Assembly (NCBI GenBank): GCA_913020245.1 | Contig: CAJWAD010000015.1 | Span: 1-48,148, forward strand | DNA length: 48,148 nucleotides | Direction: 5' to 3' | Source of the DNA: an uncultured Oleiphilus sp. | GTDB lineage: Bacteria; Pseudomonadota; Gammaproteobacteria; Pseudomonadales; Oleiphilaceae | Shown: positions 33,734 to 43,122 of the stretch, piece by piece | How positions within the stretch are numbered: position 1 is the stretch's first letter | How the letters are laid out: every line of letters starts with the position of its first letter | Notes under the pieces: generated by a model | Seen by the model: the letters and a program-made list of their open reading frames with translations, nothing else | What the model was told of the DNA's origin: nothing | Databases searched by the model: none | Made by a program: the position numbers and the translations under genes

Positions 33734-34927
33734 ATGAGTGAAAACTCAATAATGAATACATTCGGTCAAATGTCGGTCTCGTTTGAAAGCGGTGACGGCG
33801 TTTGGCTATACGATACCGATGGTAACAAATACTTTGACACATTTTTTGGGATTGCCGTCAGCAGTTTAGGCCATGCAAATGCCGCTATAACTAAAGCTGT
33901 AAAGGACCAAGCCGGCAGGTTGATGCATTGCTCAAATTTCTATCGCAATCCGCTTCAAGAAAAGCTTGCACATTCGCTTTGCGAAATCAGCAACATGGAA
34001 AAGGTCTTTTTCTGCAATTCAGGTGCTGAGGCGAATGAGGCCGCCATCAAAATCGCTCAGCGCTATGCCAACGAAAGAGGAATCCCAAACCCTAAAGTCA
34101 TTGTGATGGACAATGCCTTTCATGGCCGAACCATGGCCACGCTCAGTGCAAGCGCAAATGCTAAACTTGGCGTTACTCCCCTGATGGAGGGTTTTCTGCG
34201 GGCACCCTATAACGATATAGACGTTGTAACAGAATTATTTTCTACACATAACGATATCGTTGCCGTGATGTTAGAGCCGATTCAAGGCGAAGGCGGCATC
34301 CATATCGCACAAATAAACTACTTAAAAGCATTACGAACACTCTGCGATGAGCAAAATGCATTACTTATTTTAGATGAAGTGCAAACTGGCAACGGCAGAA
34401 CCGGCAAATACTTTGCCCATGAACATGCAAATATACACCCTGATGTGGTCACAGCCGCTAAAGGGTTGGCCAACGGCTTCCCAATCGGCGCGTGCCTTGC
34501 ACGAGGACCGGCCGCTAGCATACTAATTCCGAGCTCACATGGCATCACATTCGGCGGCAATCCACTTGCGTGTGCTGCAGCCCTTGCAGTAATTGAGCAA
34601 ATTACCGAACATAATTTGATAAAACGAGCCGAGCTAACGGGGGCGCATATTTTACATCGCCTAAAGGATGAACTGGGCAGTGCTGATTATGTAAAACGTA
34701 TTGAGGGCAAGGGACTGATGATAGGTATTGAATTGTCAGAGCCATGCTTTGCACTAGTAGCCCTAGCCAAAGCGAAAGGGATACTATTAAATGTAACATC
34801 CAACAATGTAATTCGCCTTTTACCGCCTTTAAACATTAGCGATGAAGAAAGCGAGTTTCTGATCGAGGCATGCGTACAAATTATTCGACTATATGCAGCA
34901 GATGACCGAAGCAAACCTCGCGACTAA
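33734..34927 (+). CDS. argD: Acetylornithine aminotransferase (class III)
   Basis: 397 residues. PLP-dependent; converts N-acetylglutamate semialdehyde to N-acetylornithine in arginine synthesis, and often also acts on succinyl-DAP. Motifs: YDTDGNKYFDTFFGIAVSSLGH, FFCNSGAEANEAAIKIAQRYA, NAFHGRTMATLSAS, LEPIQGEGGI, LILDEVQTGNGRTG, the PLP lysine in TAAKGLANGFPIGAC, and HGITFGGNPLACAAA. AACGGGA about 10 bases upstream of ATG 33734 is the SD. Followed by argF after 52 bases. Confidence 0.95.
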   Translation: MSENSIMNTFGQMSVSFESGDGVWLYDTDGNKYFDTFFGIAVSSLGHANAAITKAVKDQAGRLMHCSNFYRNPLQEKLAHSLCEISNMEKVFFCNSGAEANEAAIKIAQRYANERGIPNPKVIVMDNAFHGRTMATLSASANAKLGVTPLMEGFLRAPYNDIDVVTELFSTHNDIVAVMLEPIQGEGGIHIAQINYLKALRTLCDEQNALLILDEVQTGNGRTGKYFAHEHANIHPDVVTAAKGLANGFPIGACLARGPAASILIPSSHGITFGGNPLACAAALAVIEQITEHNLIKRAELTGAHILHRLKDELGSADYVKRIEGKGLMIGIELSEPCFALVALAKAKGILLNVTSNNVIRLLPPLNISDEESEFLIEACVQIIRLYAADDRSKPRD

Positions 34928-34979
34928 AATCAAACTCATTTAATGTGTACCAGTTACATATCAGCAGTAGAGACCCATC

Positions 34980-35888
34980 ATGGCACTAAGACATTTCCTG
35001 ACTCTGAACGACTTGTCCAAAGACGAGCTGAAGCAAATAATTGAACGCGCTATCATGCTCAAAAAAATGCAGAAACAAGGTGATATTTTTGAACCACTTA
35101 AAAATAGAGTCTTAGCGCTAATTTTTGAAAAATCTTCGACCCGAACACGCGTATCCTTCGAATCAGGCATGGCACAATTTGGCGGTGCGTCGTTATTTTT
35201 ATCGCCGCGCGATACGCAGTTGGGACGGGGCGAACCGATAGAAGATAGCGCCAAGGTGCTCTCTCGCATGGTTGATGCAATTACCATTCGTACCTTTGAG
35301 CATCAAAAATTGCAGCTGTTCGCGGCGAACTCGAGCGTACCTGTCATCAATGCCCTGACAGATGACTATCATCCTTGCCAGTTGCTAGCTGACATGCAAA
35401 CTTATCATGAGTACCGTGGTTCTATTGAAGGTAAGAAAGTTGTTTGGGTCGGAGATGGCAATAATATGTGTAACTCATTCATTAATGCCGCAAACTTGCT
35501 CGACTTCAATTTAGTCGTTGCCTGTCCAAAAGGCTACGAACCAATGGCCGAACTGTTGGCAACCAATAGCCACTGCGTCTCAGTCGAGCATGATCCCAAA
35601 AAAGCAGTGAGCGATTCAGACTTAGTTGTCACAGATGTCTGGGCGTCTATGGGCCAAGAAGAAGAGCAAAAAGCCCGGGAACAGGCGTTTGCCAATTATC
35701 AAGTTTGTCCAGCGCTGATGCAGTATGCGAGAGAAGATGCATTATTTATGCATTGTTTGCCTGCCCATAAAGGCGAAGAAATTAGTCATGATATGCTCGA
35801 TCATCCCAGTTCGGTCGTCTGGGATGAAGCTGAAAATCGTCTGCATGCACAAAAAGCGCTTCTCGAATTCTTACTTTGTAACGCGTGA
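34980..35888 (+). CDS. argF: Ornithine carbamoyltransferase
   Basis: 302 residues, anabolic OTCase. Carbamoyl-phosphate loop [15 protein letters not shown], then [44 protein letters not shown] and the ornithine loop [12 protein letters not shown]. Makes citrulline from ornithine and carbamoyl phosphate. ATG at 34980. argD-argF form a transcription unit. The ABC ATPase starts 12 bases after the argF stop. Confidence 0.97.
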   Translation: MALRHFLTLNDLSKDELKQIIERAIMLKKMQKQGDIFEPLKNRVLALIFEKSSTRTRVSFESGMAQFGGASLFLSPRDTQLGRGEPIEDSAKVLSRMVDAITIRTFEHQKLQLFAANSSVPVINALTDDYHPCQLLADMQTYHEYRGSIEGKKVVWVGDGNNMCNSFINAANLLDFNLVVACPKGYEPMAELLATNSHCVSVEHDPKKAVSDSDLVVTDVWASMGQEEEQKAREQAFANYQVCPALMQYAREDALFMHCLPAHKGEEISHDMLDHPSSVVWDEAENRLHAQKALLEFLLCNA

Positions 35889-35899
35889 GGCAGCGATTA

Positions 35900-36952
35900 A
35901 TGTCAAACTTTTTAGATGTTGCCAGCCTCAGTTGTTCTTACGGTAGTGCACCAGTCCTTTCGCAACTGACCTTTTCACTTCAAGCCGGCGAAATCGCCTG
36001 TCTACTGGGCCCCAGCGGATGCGGAAAGAGCACCCTGTTGCGCGCCATTGCAGGCTTTGAAAATCTGGAGACAGGCAGTATAACGTTAAAAGGTCAGACA
36101 CTCTCTAATGTCACCCGCACGCTGGCACCAGAAAAACGTCGCATTGGGATGGTATTTCAAGATTATGCGCTCTTCCCTCACCTCAGCATCGAACAAAATA
36201 TTGCCTATGGCCTGCCAAAGAAAAAAGAAACCGCAGAGCGTATACGTCAACTGTTAGCACTTATTGGGTTAGATGAGCTAGGCACGCGCTACCCACATGA
36301 GCTTTCAGGTGGACAGCAACAACGCGTCGCGCTGGCGCGGGCACTCGCACCTGAACCTGAACTGATATTACTAGATGAGCCATTTTCTAATCTGGATGCC
36401 GATCTACGAACTCGTTTGAGTCTCGATATTCGCCGCATTCTTAAAAAGCTTAACATCAGCGCAATACTGGTAACACATGATCAAGCTGAAGCCTTTGCTA
36501 TGAGTGATCATATTGGCGTGATACGGGATGGAAAAATAGAACAATGGGGGACACCTTTTGAGCTTTATCATGAACCCAGTTCTAAGTTCATCGCACAATT
36601 TATTGGTAAAGGAAGCTTTATTGCAGGCACCAGTTTGAGTGCGGAAAGTTTTGCAACCGAGCTTGGCACCCTCTCCGGCAATCGTTCTTACCCCTATAAG
36701 CTAAATAGTAAGGTGGACATACTGCTAAGACCGGACGACATCGTGTTTGACTCAAGCTCGCGCTTCAAAGCCAGAGTCGATCATAAGCTTTTTGCGGGTA
36801 CTGAAACCTATTATCAACTCGTACTCGGGAGCGGTGCAGAGATTCAAGCAGCCTTCCCAAGCCATCAAGATTTTAATATAGGGGATACTGTCCCCTTCGG
36901 TATAGATACTGAACACCTTATTACTTACTTATCCGAAGGTGTTAGCGAGTAG
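35900..36952 (+). CDS. ABC transporter ATP-binding protein, FbpC/PotA-like, without permease
   Basis: 350 residues from ATG 35900, with GAGG nine bases upstream; a GTG at 35885 overlapping argF is less likely. Walker A LGPSGCGKSTLLR, Q-loop MVFQDYALFPHLS, signature LSGGQQQRVALARALA, Walker B LILLDEPFSNLDADLR and H-loop LVTHDQAEAFAMSD are complete. A C-terminal TOBE-like domain (from about residue 240, LRPDDIVFD) is present. This is the iron(III)/polyamine-type import ATPase. No substrate-binding or membrane gene is visible. argF followed by this ATPase is also seen in Pseudomonas (PA3537-PA3538 by memory). It may pair with Fe transporter parts elsewhere, which would suit the nearby grxD. Confidence 0.85.
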   Translation: MSNFLDVASLSCSYGSAPVLSQLTFSLQAGEIACLLGPSGCGKSTLLRAIAGFENLETGSITLKGQTLSNVTRTLAPEKRRIGMVFQDYALFPHLSIEQNIAYGLPKKKETAERIRQLLALIGLDELGTRYPHELSGGQQQRVALARALAPEPELILLDEPFSNLDADLRTRLSLDIRRILKKLNISAILVTHDQAEAFAMSDHIGVIRDGKIEQWGTPFELYHEPSSKFIAQFIGKGSFIAGTSLSAESFATELGTLSGNRSYPYKLNSKVDILLRPDDIVFDSSSRFKARVDHKLFAGTETYYQLVLGSGAEIQAAFPSHQDFNIGDTVPFGIDTEHLITYLSEGVSE

Positions 36953-36964
36953 TTACCAAGGTGC

Positions 36965-38455
36965 TTAGTTTGCTTTGTAACTTAATACATTTGAAACAGC
37001 GTTCTTCCATGCGCTGTAGAGCTCACTGGCTTCATTATGCGTAATCGCCGGTGAAAAACGCTGGTCCGATGACCATTTTTTTGCCACCTCATCGATATTT
37101 GAAAACAAACCAGCGCCTATCGCTGCTAAATACGCTGCCCCTAAAGCCGTGGTTTCAATAACCCGGGGCTTATCCACATCCACCTCTAAAATGTCTGCCA
37201 GTAATTGTGTTAACCATACGTTCTGCACCATACCACCATCAACACGCAAACAAGAAATACGCGCACCGTCCTGCTGCATCGCCTCTAAAAGATCTCGGGT
37301 TTGGTAAGCGACTGACTGCAGCCCAGCAGTAACAATCTCTGCTAAGCCCGTGTCCCGCGTTAAACCAAAAATGGCGCCACGTGCATGCGGATCCCAGTAC
37401 GGGGCGCCTAAACCTGTAAATGCAGGCACCAGAAACACCGTCTTTTGATAACCAACGCCTTGTGCGATACTCTCAGTTTCACCCGCATGTTGAATTAAAT
37501 GCAGCCCATCTCTCAACCACTGCACCGCCGCGCCCGCCACAAAAATACTGCCCTCTAGCGCATAGGTCACTCTCCCATTTAAACGATAGGCGATAGTCGT
37601 CAACAAACGATGATTAGATTTAAGCGCCTTTTCACCGGTATTTAAGATGACAAAGCAACCTGTGCCATAGGTGCTTTTTAGCATGCCCGGTTCAAAACAG
37701 GCTTGACCGACCAGGGCGGCTTGCTGATCACCGATCATTGAAAGAATGGGCAAGTCAGCGCCTAAATACTCCGAATCTACCATCCCAAAATGGGCACTGC
37801 TGTCTTTTACTTCGGGCAATAAGCTCTTAGGCACATTAAAGAGCGCCAACAATTCATCATCCCATTCTTGTGTGTGTATATTAAATAGCGAGGTGCGTGA
37901 CGCATTGGTTGCATCGGTCGCATGAGATTTGCCTTTAGTTAATCGCCAAAGTAGGAAGCAATCGATGGTACCAAAGGCCAACCTGCCCTGATCAGCGAGC
38001 GCTCTTGCGCCGTCAACTTCATCAAGTATCCATGCAATCTTACTCGCCGAAAAATAGGGATCGATTAATAGACCCGTCTTCTCAATCACGAGCCCTTCAC
38101 GGCCTTGTGCTTTTAAAAACTCACAAAATTTAGCCGTGCGTCTATCCTGCCAAACAATCGCATTATAAATCGGCTTACCTGATTCTCGGTCCCAAACAAC
38201 GCAAGTCTCGCGCTGGTTTGTAATACCAATGGCCACAATATCGGACACCACACCTTCAATCTGACTCGCAGCTTCTTGAATGACCGCCAAGGTGCTATGC
38301 CAGATATCCTCGGGATCATGTTCAACCCAGCCATTTTCGGGAAAATGTTGCGTAAATTCTTGCTGTGACGTCGTGACATGGACGGCATTATGATCGAACA
38401 CTAAAGCGCGAGAACTCGTGGTGCCTTGGTCAATAGATAGAATATATTTACTCAT
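36965..38455 (-). CDS. glpK: Glycerol kinase
   Basis: 496 residues. FGGY-family motifs: [124 protein letters not shown] and [21 protein letters not shown]. Phosphorylates glycerol to glycerol-3-phosphate. Divergent from glpD across 211 bases with a palindrome. No glpF or glpR is visible. Ends 12 bases from the ABC ATPase stop. Confidence 0.98.
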   Translation of the reverse strand: MSKYILSIDQGTTSSRALVFDHNAVHVTTSQQEFTQHFPENGWVEHDPEDIWHSTLAVIQEAASQIEGVVSDIVAIGITNQRETCVVWDRESGKPIYNAIVWQDRRTAKFCEFLKAQGREGLVIEKTGLLIDPYFSASKIAWILDEVDGARALADQGRLAFGTIDCFLLWRLTKGKSHATDATNASRTSLFNIHTQEWDDELLALFNVPKSLLPEVKDSSAHFGMVDSEYLGADLPILSMIGDQQAALVGQACFEPGMLKSTYGTGCFVILNTGEKALKSNHRLLTTIAYRLNGRVTYALEGSIFVAGAAVQWLRDGLHLIQHAGETESIAQGVGYQKTVFLVPAFTGLGAPYWDPHARGAIFGLTRDTGLAEIVTAGLQSVAYQTRDLLEAMQQDGARISCLRVDGGMVQNVWLTQLLADILEVDVDKPRVIETTALGAAYLAAIGAGLFSNIDEVAKKWSSDQRFSPAITHNEASELYSAWKNAVSNVLSYKAN

Positions 38456-38502
38456 GCGAAGACTCGTTTATAAAAGCGATGCAATAAATGTAGTGTTAAC
38501 GT

Positions 38503-38515
38503 TTAGGTTACCTAA
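38503..38515. promoter_or_regulatory. 13-bp palindrome between glpK and glpD, candidate operator
   Basis: TTAGGT-T-ACCTAA, a perfect dyad 48-60 bases upstream of glpK ATG. It does not match the E. coli GlpR consensus that I recall (AWATKTTCG-type), so the regulator is unknown. Confidence 0.3.
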
Positions 38516-38666
38516 CAGTACAGCTAATTTTAAATAGATGCATAGCTTTTAGTTCACTAACAAATCAAATGTACTTGGGATCAAATAGTGACGCAGACGC
38601 GCACCGTCATTCGAATCTCTGTTAGCATAGCGCTAATAATTTGATAATTTTTAGCACTAGGTAAGA

Positions 38667-40187
38667 ATGACGAAGAATCAAACCCTTTATGACTTAGCCA
38701 TCATCGGTGGTGGCATTAACGGTTGTGGCATCGCCGCCGATGCTGCTGGACGCGGACTAAAAGTGTATCTGTGCGAGAAAAATGATCTCGCCTCTGGCAC
38801 GTCCTCCATGAGCAGCAAACTCATTCATGGCGGCTTACGCTATCTTGAGCACTATGAGTTTCGCTTGGTAAAAGAAAGCTTAGCGGAACGTGAAGTAATG
38901 CTTGCCAAAGCACCGCATTTGGTCACGCCTCTGAAATTCACGCTTCCACATCGCCCTCATCTTCGTCCCGCGTGGATGATTCGAGCAGGGCTGTTCTTAT
39001 ATGACAATCTCACCCGCCGAAACAGCCTACCAAAAGCAAAGAGCATCGAATTTAACGTAAAAACGAGTGTTCTCACAGATGAAATAACGAAAGGGTTTGA
39101 ATACTTCGATTGCTGGACAGATGACGCGCGCCTTGTGGTAAGTAATGCCGTACAAGCCAGAGACAAAGGCGCGCACATTCATGTATACACTGAAGCAACA
39201 AGCATACAATTTGATCAACAAGACAAGGTCTGGATAGTTGAATTGCGTCACAAACTCACGCAGAAAACAACCCAAATTTGTGCTCGGCATATTATTAATG
39301 CAGCAGGACCGTGGCTAAATCAATTATATGAAGCGGCAATCTCAGAACAAAAAGCACCAAGAAATATACGATTAATTAAAGGAAGTCATCTCATCATAAA
39401 AAGAGATGGCGAGGGCGATAGCGCCTTCATTTTGCAAAATAAAGATAAGCGTATCGTGTTTGTTTTGCCATATCTAAATGACTTTCTCATCATCGGTACA
39501 ACGGATAAAGAATACCAAGGTAAGCTCGATAACATTCAAATTGACGAACAAGAACAAGATTATTTACTGGATATCTACAATCAACATTTCAAACGGCAAC
39601 TTAGTTCTTCAGATATTGTTTCTAGTTATTCCGGCGTACGACCGTTGTGTGATGACGAATCAAATGATCCTTCTGCAATTACGCGTGACTATACGATTGA
39701 AATGCAGACAATTGATGGCAAAAACGCACTCATCTCTATTTATGGCGGAAAAATTACTACCTACCGTAAACTTGGCGAAGCCGTTTTAAAGCATTTACAC
39801 CCCTTCTATCCAAGTTTGCGTGGGCCTTGGACAGCGACTCAACCTTTGCCGGGCGTTAAACAACTTAATGAGCCTTTCGAAAACATTTTAAGCGCTGTGG
39901 CCGCTCGCTGTTCTTTTCTAAACGACGCGACCGTTAACCGCTACGCACGCTCTTACGGACACCTTGCAGAACTATTCTTAAAAGGAGCGATCAATACGAA
40001 AGCCTTGGGGATTAACTTTGGGGCAGATTTATATCAGGCTGAAGTCGACTATTTAATACGGTTTGAATGGGCGTTTTCTGCCGACGATATCCTCTGGCGA
40101 AGAACTAAGCTAGGCTTGAAGTTGAATGCCGAAGAACAGAAAAATTTAGATAAATACGTAAAGTCTGCCGTCATGAATATGAACTAA
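38667..40187 (+). CDS. glpD: Aerobic glycerol-3-phosphate dehydrogenase
   Basis: 506 residues. FAD site DLAIIGGGINGCGIAADAAGRGLKV, then YLCEKNDLASGTSSMSSKLIHGGLRYLEHYEFRLVKE, the substrate region and SGVRPLCDD, ISIYGGKITTYRKLGEAVL near residue 360. Membrane-associated flavoprotein that passes electrons from glycerol-3-phosphate to quinone, yielding DHAP. AGGTAAGA precedes ATG 38667. Divergent from glpK, so both probably share control. Confidence 0.97.
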   Translation: MTKNQTLYDLAIIGGGINGCGIAADAAGRGLKVYLCEKNDLASGTSSMSSKLIHGGLRYLEHYEFRLVKESLAEREVMLAKAPHLVTPLKFTLPHRPHLRPAWMIRAGLFLYDNLTRRNSLPKAKSIEFNVKTSVLTDEITKGFEYFDCWTDDARLVVSNAVQARDKGAHIHVYTEATSIQFDQQDKVWIVELRHKLTQKTTQICARHIINAAGPWLNQLYEAAISEQKAPRNIRLIKGSHLIIKRDGEGDSAFILQNKDKRIVFVLPYLNDFLIIGTTDKEYQGKLDNIQIDEQEQDYLLDIYNQHFKRQLSSSDIVSSYSGVRPLCDDESNDPSAITRDYTIEMQTIDGKNALISIYGGKITTYRKLGEAVLKHLHPFYPSLRGPWTATQPLPGVKQLNEPFENILSAVAARCSFLNDATVNRYARSYGHLAELFLKGAINTKALGINFGADLYQAEVDYLIRFEWAFSADDILWRRTKLGLKLNAEEQKNLDKYVKSAVMNMN

Positions 40188-40229
40188 TTTGAACGCATCG
40201 GTCATACAAGAAAAGATACAGCAGAAGAA

Positions 40230-41777
40230 TCAGACTTCAATATCAGCTTCTTGCTGTTTACGAGGCCAAACCAGACTGAACTTTGCACCGCCTAATCGCT
40301 CACTGCGGCCTAAGAAGGCTTGCCCGCCGTGCCAATACAAAATTCTGCGTACAATTGACAACCCTAGGCCATATCCGCCAGAGCTTCGCGTACGACTATC
40401 ATCTAAACGCGCAAAGGGGGTGAACACAGACTCCCATTGATCCTCAGGAATACCCGGGCCATCATCTTCAATGTCAACGCGACAGGTTTCTTGATTAAAA
40501 CTACACGACACAAGCACGTTACCACTGGCATAGCGCGTCGCGTTTCCTACTAAATTCTGAATAGAGCGATGAATATAACGCGCTTCGACATCGGCATCAG
40601 CCCAAAGTTTAGACTCCTCTGTAAACTCCGCTCGAATGTTTAAATCGGGTTTGTCACCGCTTTGTTCACCGACCACTTGGTGAACAATATCCTCAACATT
40701 CGCCTCCTGAAACGCAAAGATCAGACCACCCTGCTCTAAGCGCGCGTATGTTAGTATTTCATCAATAAGTTCATCCAGCTCTTGGATATCGCCATCGATA
40801 CCCTTAACTTGCGCTTGCAGCGCGTCTTGCGAGGGCGAATCTTCAATCATTTGCACACCGAAACGAATACGCGCAACCGGCGTTCGTAACTCATGAGACA
40901 CCGCATGAATCATCTCTTTTTGTATTAACATTAAGCGCTGGATCTGGTCTGCCATGCTATTAAAGGCCGTACTTAATCGGTCTAAAGCATTTTCGCTTCC
41001 AGAACTCTTGACGCGCGCATCTAACTCGCCTCGTGCAATCCGAGAAACCACATTTTCTACTCCCCGTAACTTTCGATCAAAATTTTGAATAAGAAGGTAA
41101 ACGAGTGAAAGTAACGCGATAAAGGCTAAGACCACTAATAAGGCAATGGTTAACCAAGAGGTGCTCTGGTAAGGCAGTGGAAAATCGACTTTGTAAATCT
41201 CACCGCCTGGTGCTTGCAAGTAAGCTTTGATTTCATTTTCAGAAATCGCCAGATACTGGCCTTTGTCAGCAATGCTCTCTAGAAGCCATTGTGATTCCAT
41301 ATCAGCAAACGTTTCGCTTACCCTGAATTGAATACCAAGCTGTGTTTGTATGCTATGCGAGGTATCGTTGGTCTCATCGCCTAACGACAGTTTTACAAGC
41401 CACAAATATAATTCATAAAAACTACGTCCACTGATATCAGATTCAAGCTCCAATAACAGTCCATCACCCAGTTTGGTGCGTGCCTTAAACAAACCATCCT
41501 CAGTATCGAGGACAACTTGCCCTAGGTTAAACCGCGCTAACGTCACCGTATCAAATTGTGACTGCTGTTGAGCCACCACTGAAAGTGAGTTCAATCTGTT
41601 ATTGGTTAGCAGAGCTTGGCTTTCGGCCAAAAAACGCATGGGCGGTGTAACTAAGTCAGACCAGTAATGCTGGTGTCGAACTTGGTTTGAAAGCGAAATA
41701 ACTAATATAGTCAAAAGACCCAGTGCACAGGCAAACGCAACCAGGGCTAATGAAATTCTAAACAGAAGTTTGTTCAA
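40230..41777 (-). CDS. Sensor histidine kinase, RstB-like
   Basis: 515 residues; TTG start at 41777 with AGG nine bases upstream. TM1 about 8-28, a periplasmic sensor domain about 30-200 with acidic patches, TM2 about 208-230, HAMP about 232-284, HisKA with His295 in HAVSHELRTP, and HATPase with N-box QNLVGNATRYA, G1 DIEDDGPGIP and G2 GYGLGLSIV. Phosphorylates the response regulator encoded 15 bases upstream. HAVSHELRTPVARIRF resembles RstB, which belongs to the acid/Mg-responsive group, but the signal here is unknown. Convergent with glpD. Confidence 0.9.
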   Translation of the reverse strand: MNKLLFRISLALVAFACALGLLTILVISLSNQVRHQHYWSDLVTPPMRFLAESQALLTNNRLNSLSVVAQQQSQFDTVTLARFNLGQVVLDTEDGLFKARTKLGDGLLLELESDISGRSFYELYLWLVKLSLGDETNDTSHSIQTQLGIQFRVSETFADMESQWLLESIADKGQYLAISENEIKAYLQAPGGEIYKVDFPLPYQSTSWLTIALLVVLAFIALLSLVYLLIQNFDRKLRGVENVVSRIARGELDARVKSSGSENALDRLSTAFNSMADQIQRLMLIQKEMIHAVSHELRTPVARIRFGVQMIEDSPSQDALQAQVKGIDGDIQELDELIDEILTYARLEQGGLIFAFQEANVEDIVHQVVGEQSGDKPDLNIRAEFTEESKLWADADVEARYIHRSIQNLVGNATRYASGNVLVSCSFNQETCRVDIEDDGPGIPEDQWESVFTPFARLDDSRTRSSGGYGLGLSIVRRILYWHGGQAFLGRSERLGGAKFSLVWPRKQQEADIEV

Positions 41778-41792
41778 GACGTAAACCTGTAC

Positions 41793-42536
41793 CTAGGCTT
41801 CTTTAACGAACAGATAACCTTTACTGCGAACCGTCTTGATACGTCGGGGGTGAACCGGATCATCTCCAATCTTAGGGCGAATGCGTGATACGCGAACATC
41901 TATCGAACGGTCCTGCCCGTCATACTCGATACCGCGTAACGCGGTGAAAATTTCCTCGCGACTCAATACGGTCCCAGCATTGCTCGATAGCAACCAGAGC
42001 AAATCAAACTCAGCACTTGTAAGTTCGATGCTTTCTTCATCTAACCACGCCTCGCGCATAGATGAATCGACAACCAAGTTATTAAACGTAAGCCGCGTTG
42101 GTCCGTCACCACCCCCCGCTTGGGCATTCGCCTCGGCTACATTATCTAAATCCTTTATACGACGTAATAAAGCCCGAATACGTGCCAACAGTACGCGGGG
42201 CCGCACAGGTTTTGACATGTAGTCGTCAGCGCCCATTTCAAGCCCAAGAACTTGGTCAAGATCATCCGTGCGTGCCGTGAGCATCAAGATCGGCCCAGAA
42301 TATTGTGGTCGTACCCGTCTACAAATAGACAAGCCATCTTCACCAGGTAGCATTAAATCTAATACCACAAGGTCAGGGCTTTCATTTACAATACGGTTAA
42401 CCGCCAATCCGCCGTTGGCCTCTACGGACACCACGAGGCCATTGCTTTCTAGGTACTCTTTCGTCAGGTCAGCGAGACGCTCATCGTCTTCAACTATTAA
42501 GATGCGCCATGCTTCGTTTTGTTCTTGTGTTTCCAT
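41793..42536 (-). CDS. OmpR-family response regulator, RstA-like
   Basis: 247 residues. Receiver domain: acidic pair Asp17/Asp18 (VEDDER), phospho-acceptor Asp60 (VVLDLMLPGEDG), Thr88 (MLTAR) and Lys109 (MSKPVRPR). The winged-helix DNA-binding domain begins about residue 150, with LTSAEFDLLWLLSSN, VLSREEIF and SIDVRVSRIRPKIGDDP, ending IKTVRSKGYLFV. Operon with the kinase downstream. The 154-base upstream gap to the SlyD-like gene contains an inverted repeat, which could be the autoregulatory site. Confidence 0.93.
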   Translation of the reverse strand: METQEQNEAWRILIVEDDERLADLTKEYLESNGLVVSVEANGGLAVNRIVNESPDLVVLDLMLPGEDGLSICRRVRPQYSGPILMLTARTDDLDQVLGLEMGADDYMSKPVRPRVLLARIRALLRRIKDLDNVAEANAQAGGGDGPTRLTFNNLVVDSSMREAWLDEESIELTSAEFDLLWLLSSNAGTVLSREEIFTALRGIEYDGQDRSIDVRVSRIRPKIGDDPVHPRRIKTVRSKGYLFVKEA

Positions 42537-42576
42537 TCGCTTATTCTTGTTTACTTGAATTATTTACAGTAAAGAA

Positions 42577-42603
42577 GTTCGGTTATGGTTTAAACAACCG
42601 AAC
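42577..42603. promoter_or_regulatory. Inverted repeat GTTCGGTT/AACCGAAC upstream of the response regulator
   Basis: Perfect eight-base arms (42577-42584 and 42596-42603) around an 11-base centre, 41-67 bases upstream of the response-regulator ATG. On the minus strand only TTCTTT follows, so as a terminator for the slyD-like gene it is weak; an operator is equally possible. Confidence 0.45.
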
Positions 42604-42690
42604 GCTCGAATCTTTTTGTTACATTAAGTATATATGCTGTTTCAAAAATTACCTGACAATATATTTAAATCTTTCTTTTCTTTCAGTTTT

Positions 42691-43122
42691 TTATCTTTCG
42701 CTAGCTTCGATATCTTCAACTGACACAATTTCTAATTCAAACACTAAGGGCAACCCAGCTAAGGGATGATTAGCATCGACGACTACTCGATTACCGTCCA
42801 CTTCCATTACCTGAACAATCTGCGTTTGCTCACCAGTGTTCGTCTGAAATTTCATCCCCGGCACGACTTTTTCTATGCCATCAAACATCGCAATATCGAC
42901 TTCGCTAATAAACTCAGCGTTGTGGACACCGTACGCAAGTTCCGGCGGGATCGTGACCTCTATGCGATCACCCACTGAGCGGCCATCCACGGCTTTTTGC
43001 AAACCCTCGATACTCGTCGTACTACCCGGTACGATGACCATTGGCTCGCCTTTTTCAGAAGTATCGACGACTTCACCCGCCTCATTCATCAACCAATAGT
43101 TTACTGTATAACGCTTGCTCAT
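42691..43122 (-). CDS. FKBP-type peptidyl-prolyl isomerase, SlyD-like
   Basis: 143 residues. FKBP core split by an insert-in-flap (IF) domain as in SlyD: VNYWLMNEAGEVVDTSEKGEPM, GLQKAVDGRSVGDRIEVTIPPELAYG, then the IF domain, ending PLAGLPLVFELEIVSVEDI. It has SlyD NHPLAG (ANHPLAGLPL) but lacks the Cys/His-rich nickel-binding tail, ending EASER instead. Known role: prolyl isomerase and chaperone. ATG at 43122 overlaps the stop of the PhaC-like gene by 4 bases, so the two are translationally coupled. Confidence 0.93.
   Translation of the reverse strand: MSKRYTVNYWLMNEAGEVVDTSEKGEPMVIVPGSTTSIEGLQKAVDGRSVGDRIEVTIPPELAYGVHNAEFISEVDIAMFDGIEKVVPGMKFQTNTGEQTQIVQVMEVDGNRVVVDANHPLAGLPLVFELEIVSVEDIEASER

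Noticed and set aside
33749-33766. ARG-box-like TGAAT-AC-ATTC in argD
   Set aside because: ArgR boxes need a longer A/T centre; this one has a two-base centre and lies inside the coding region.
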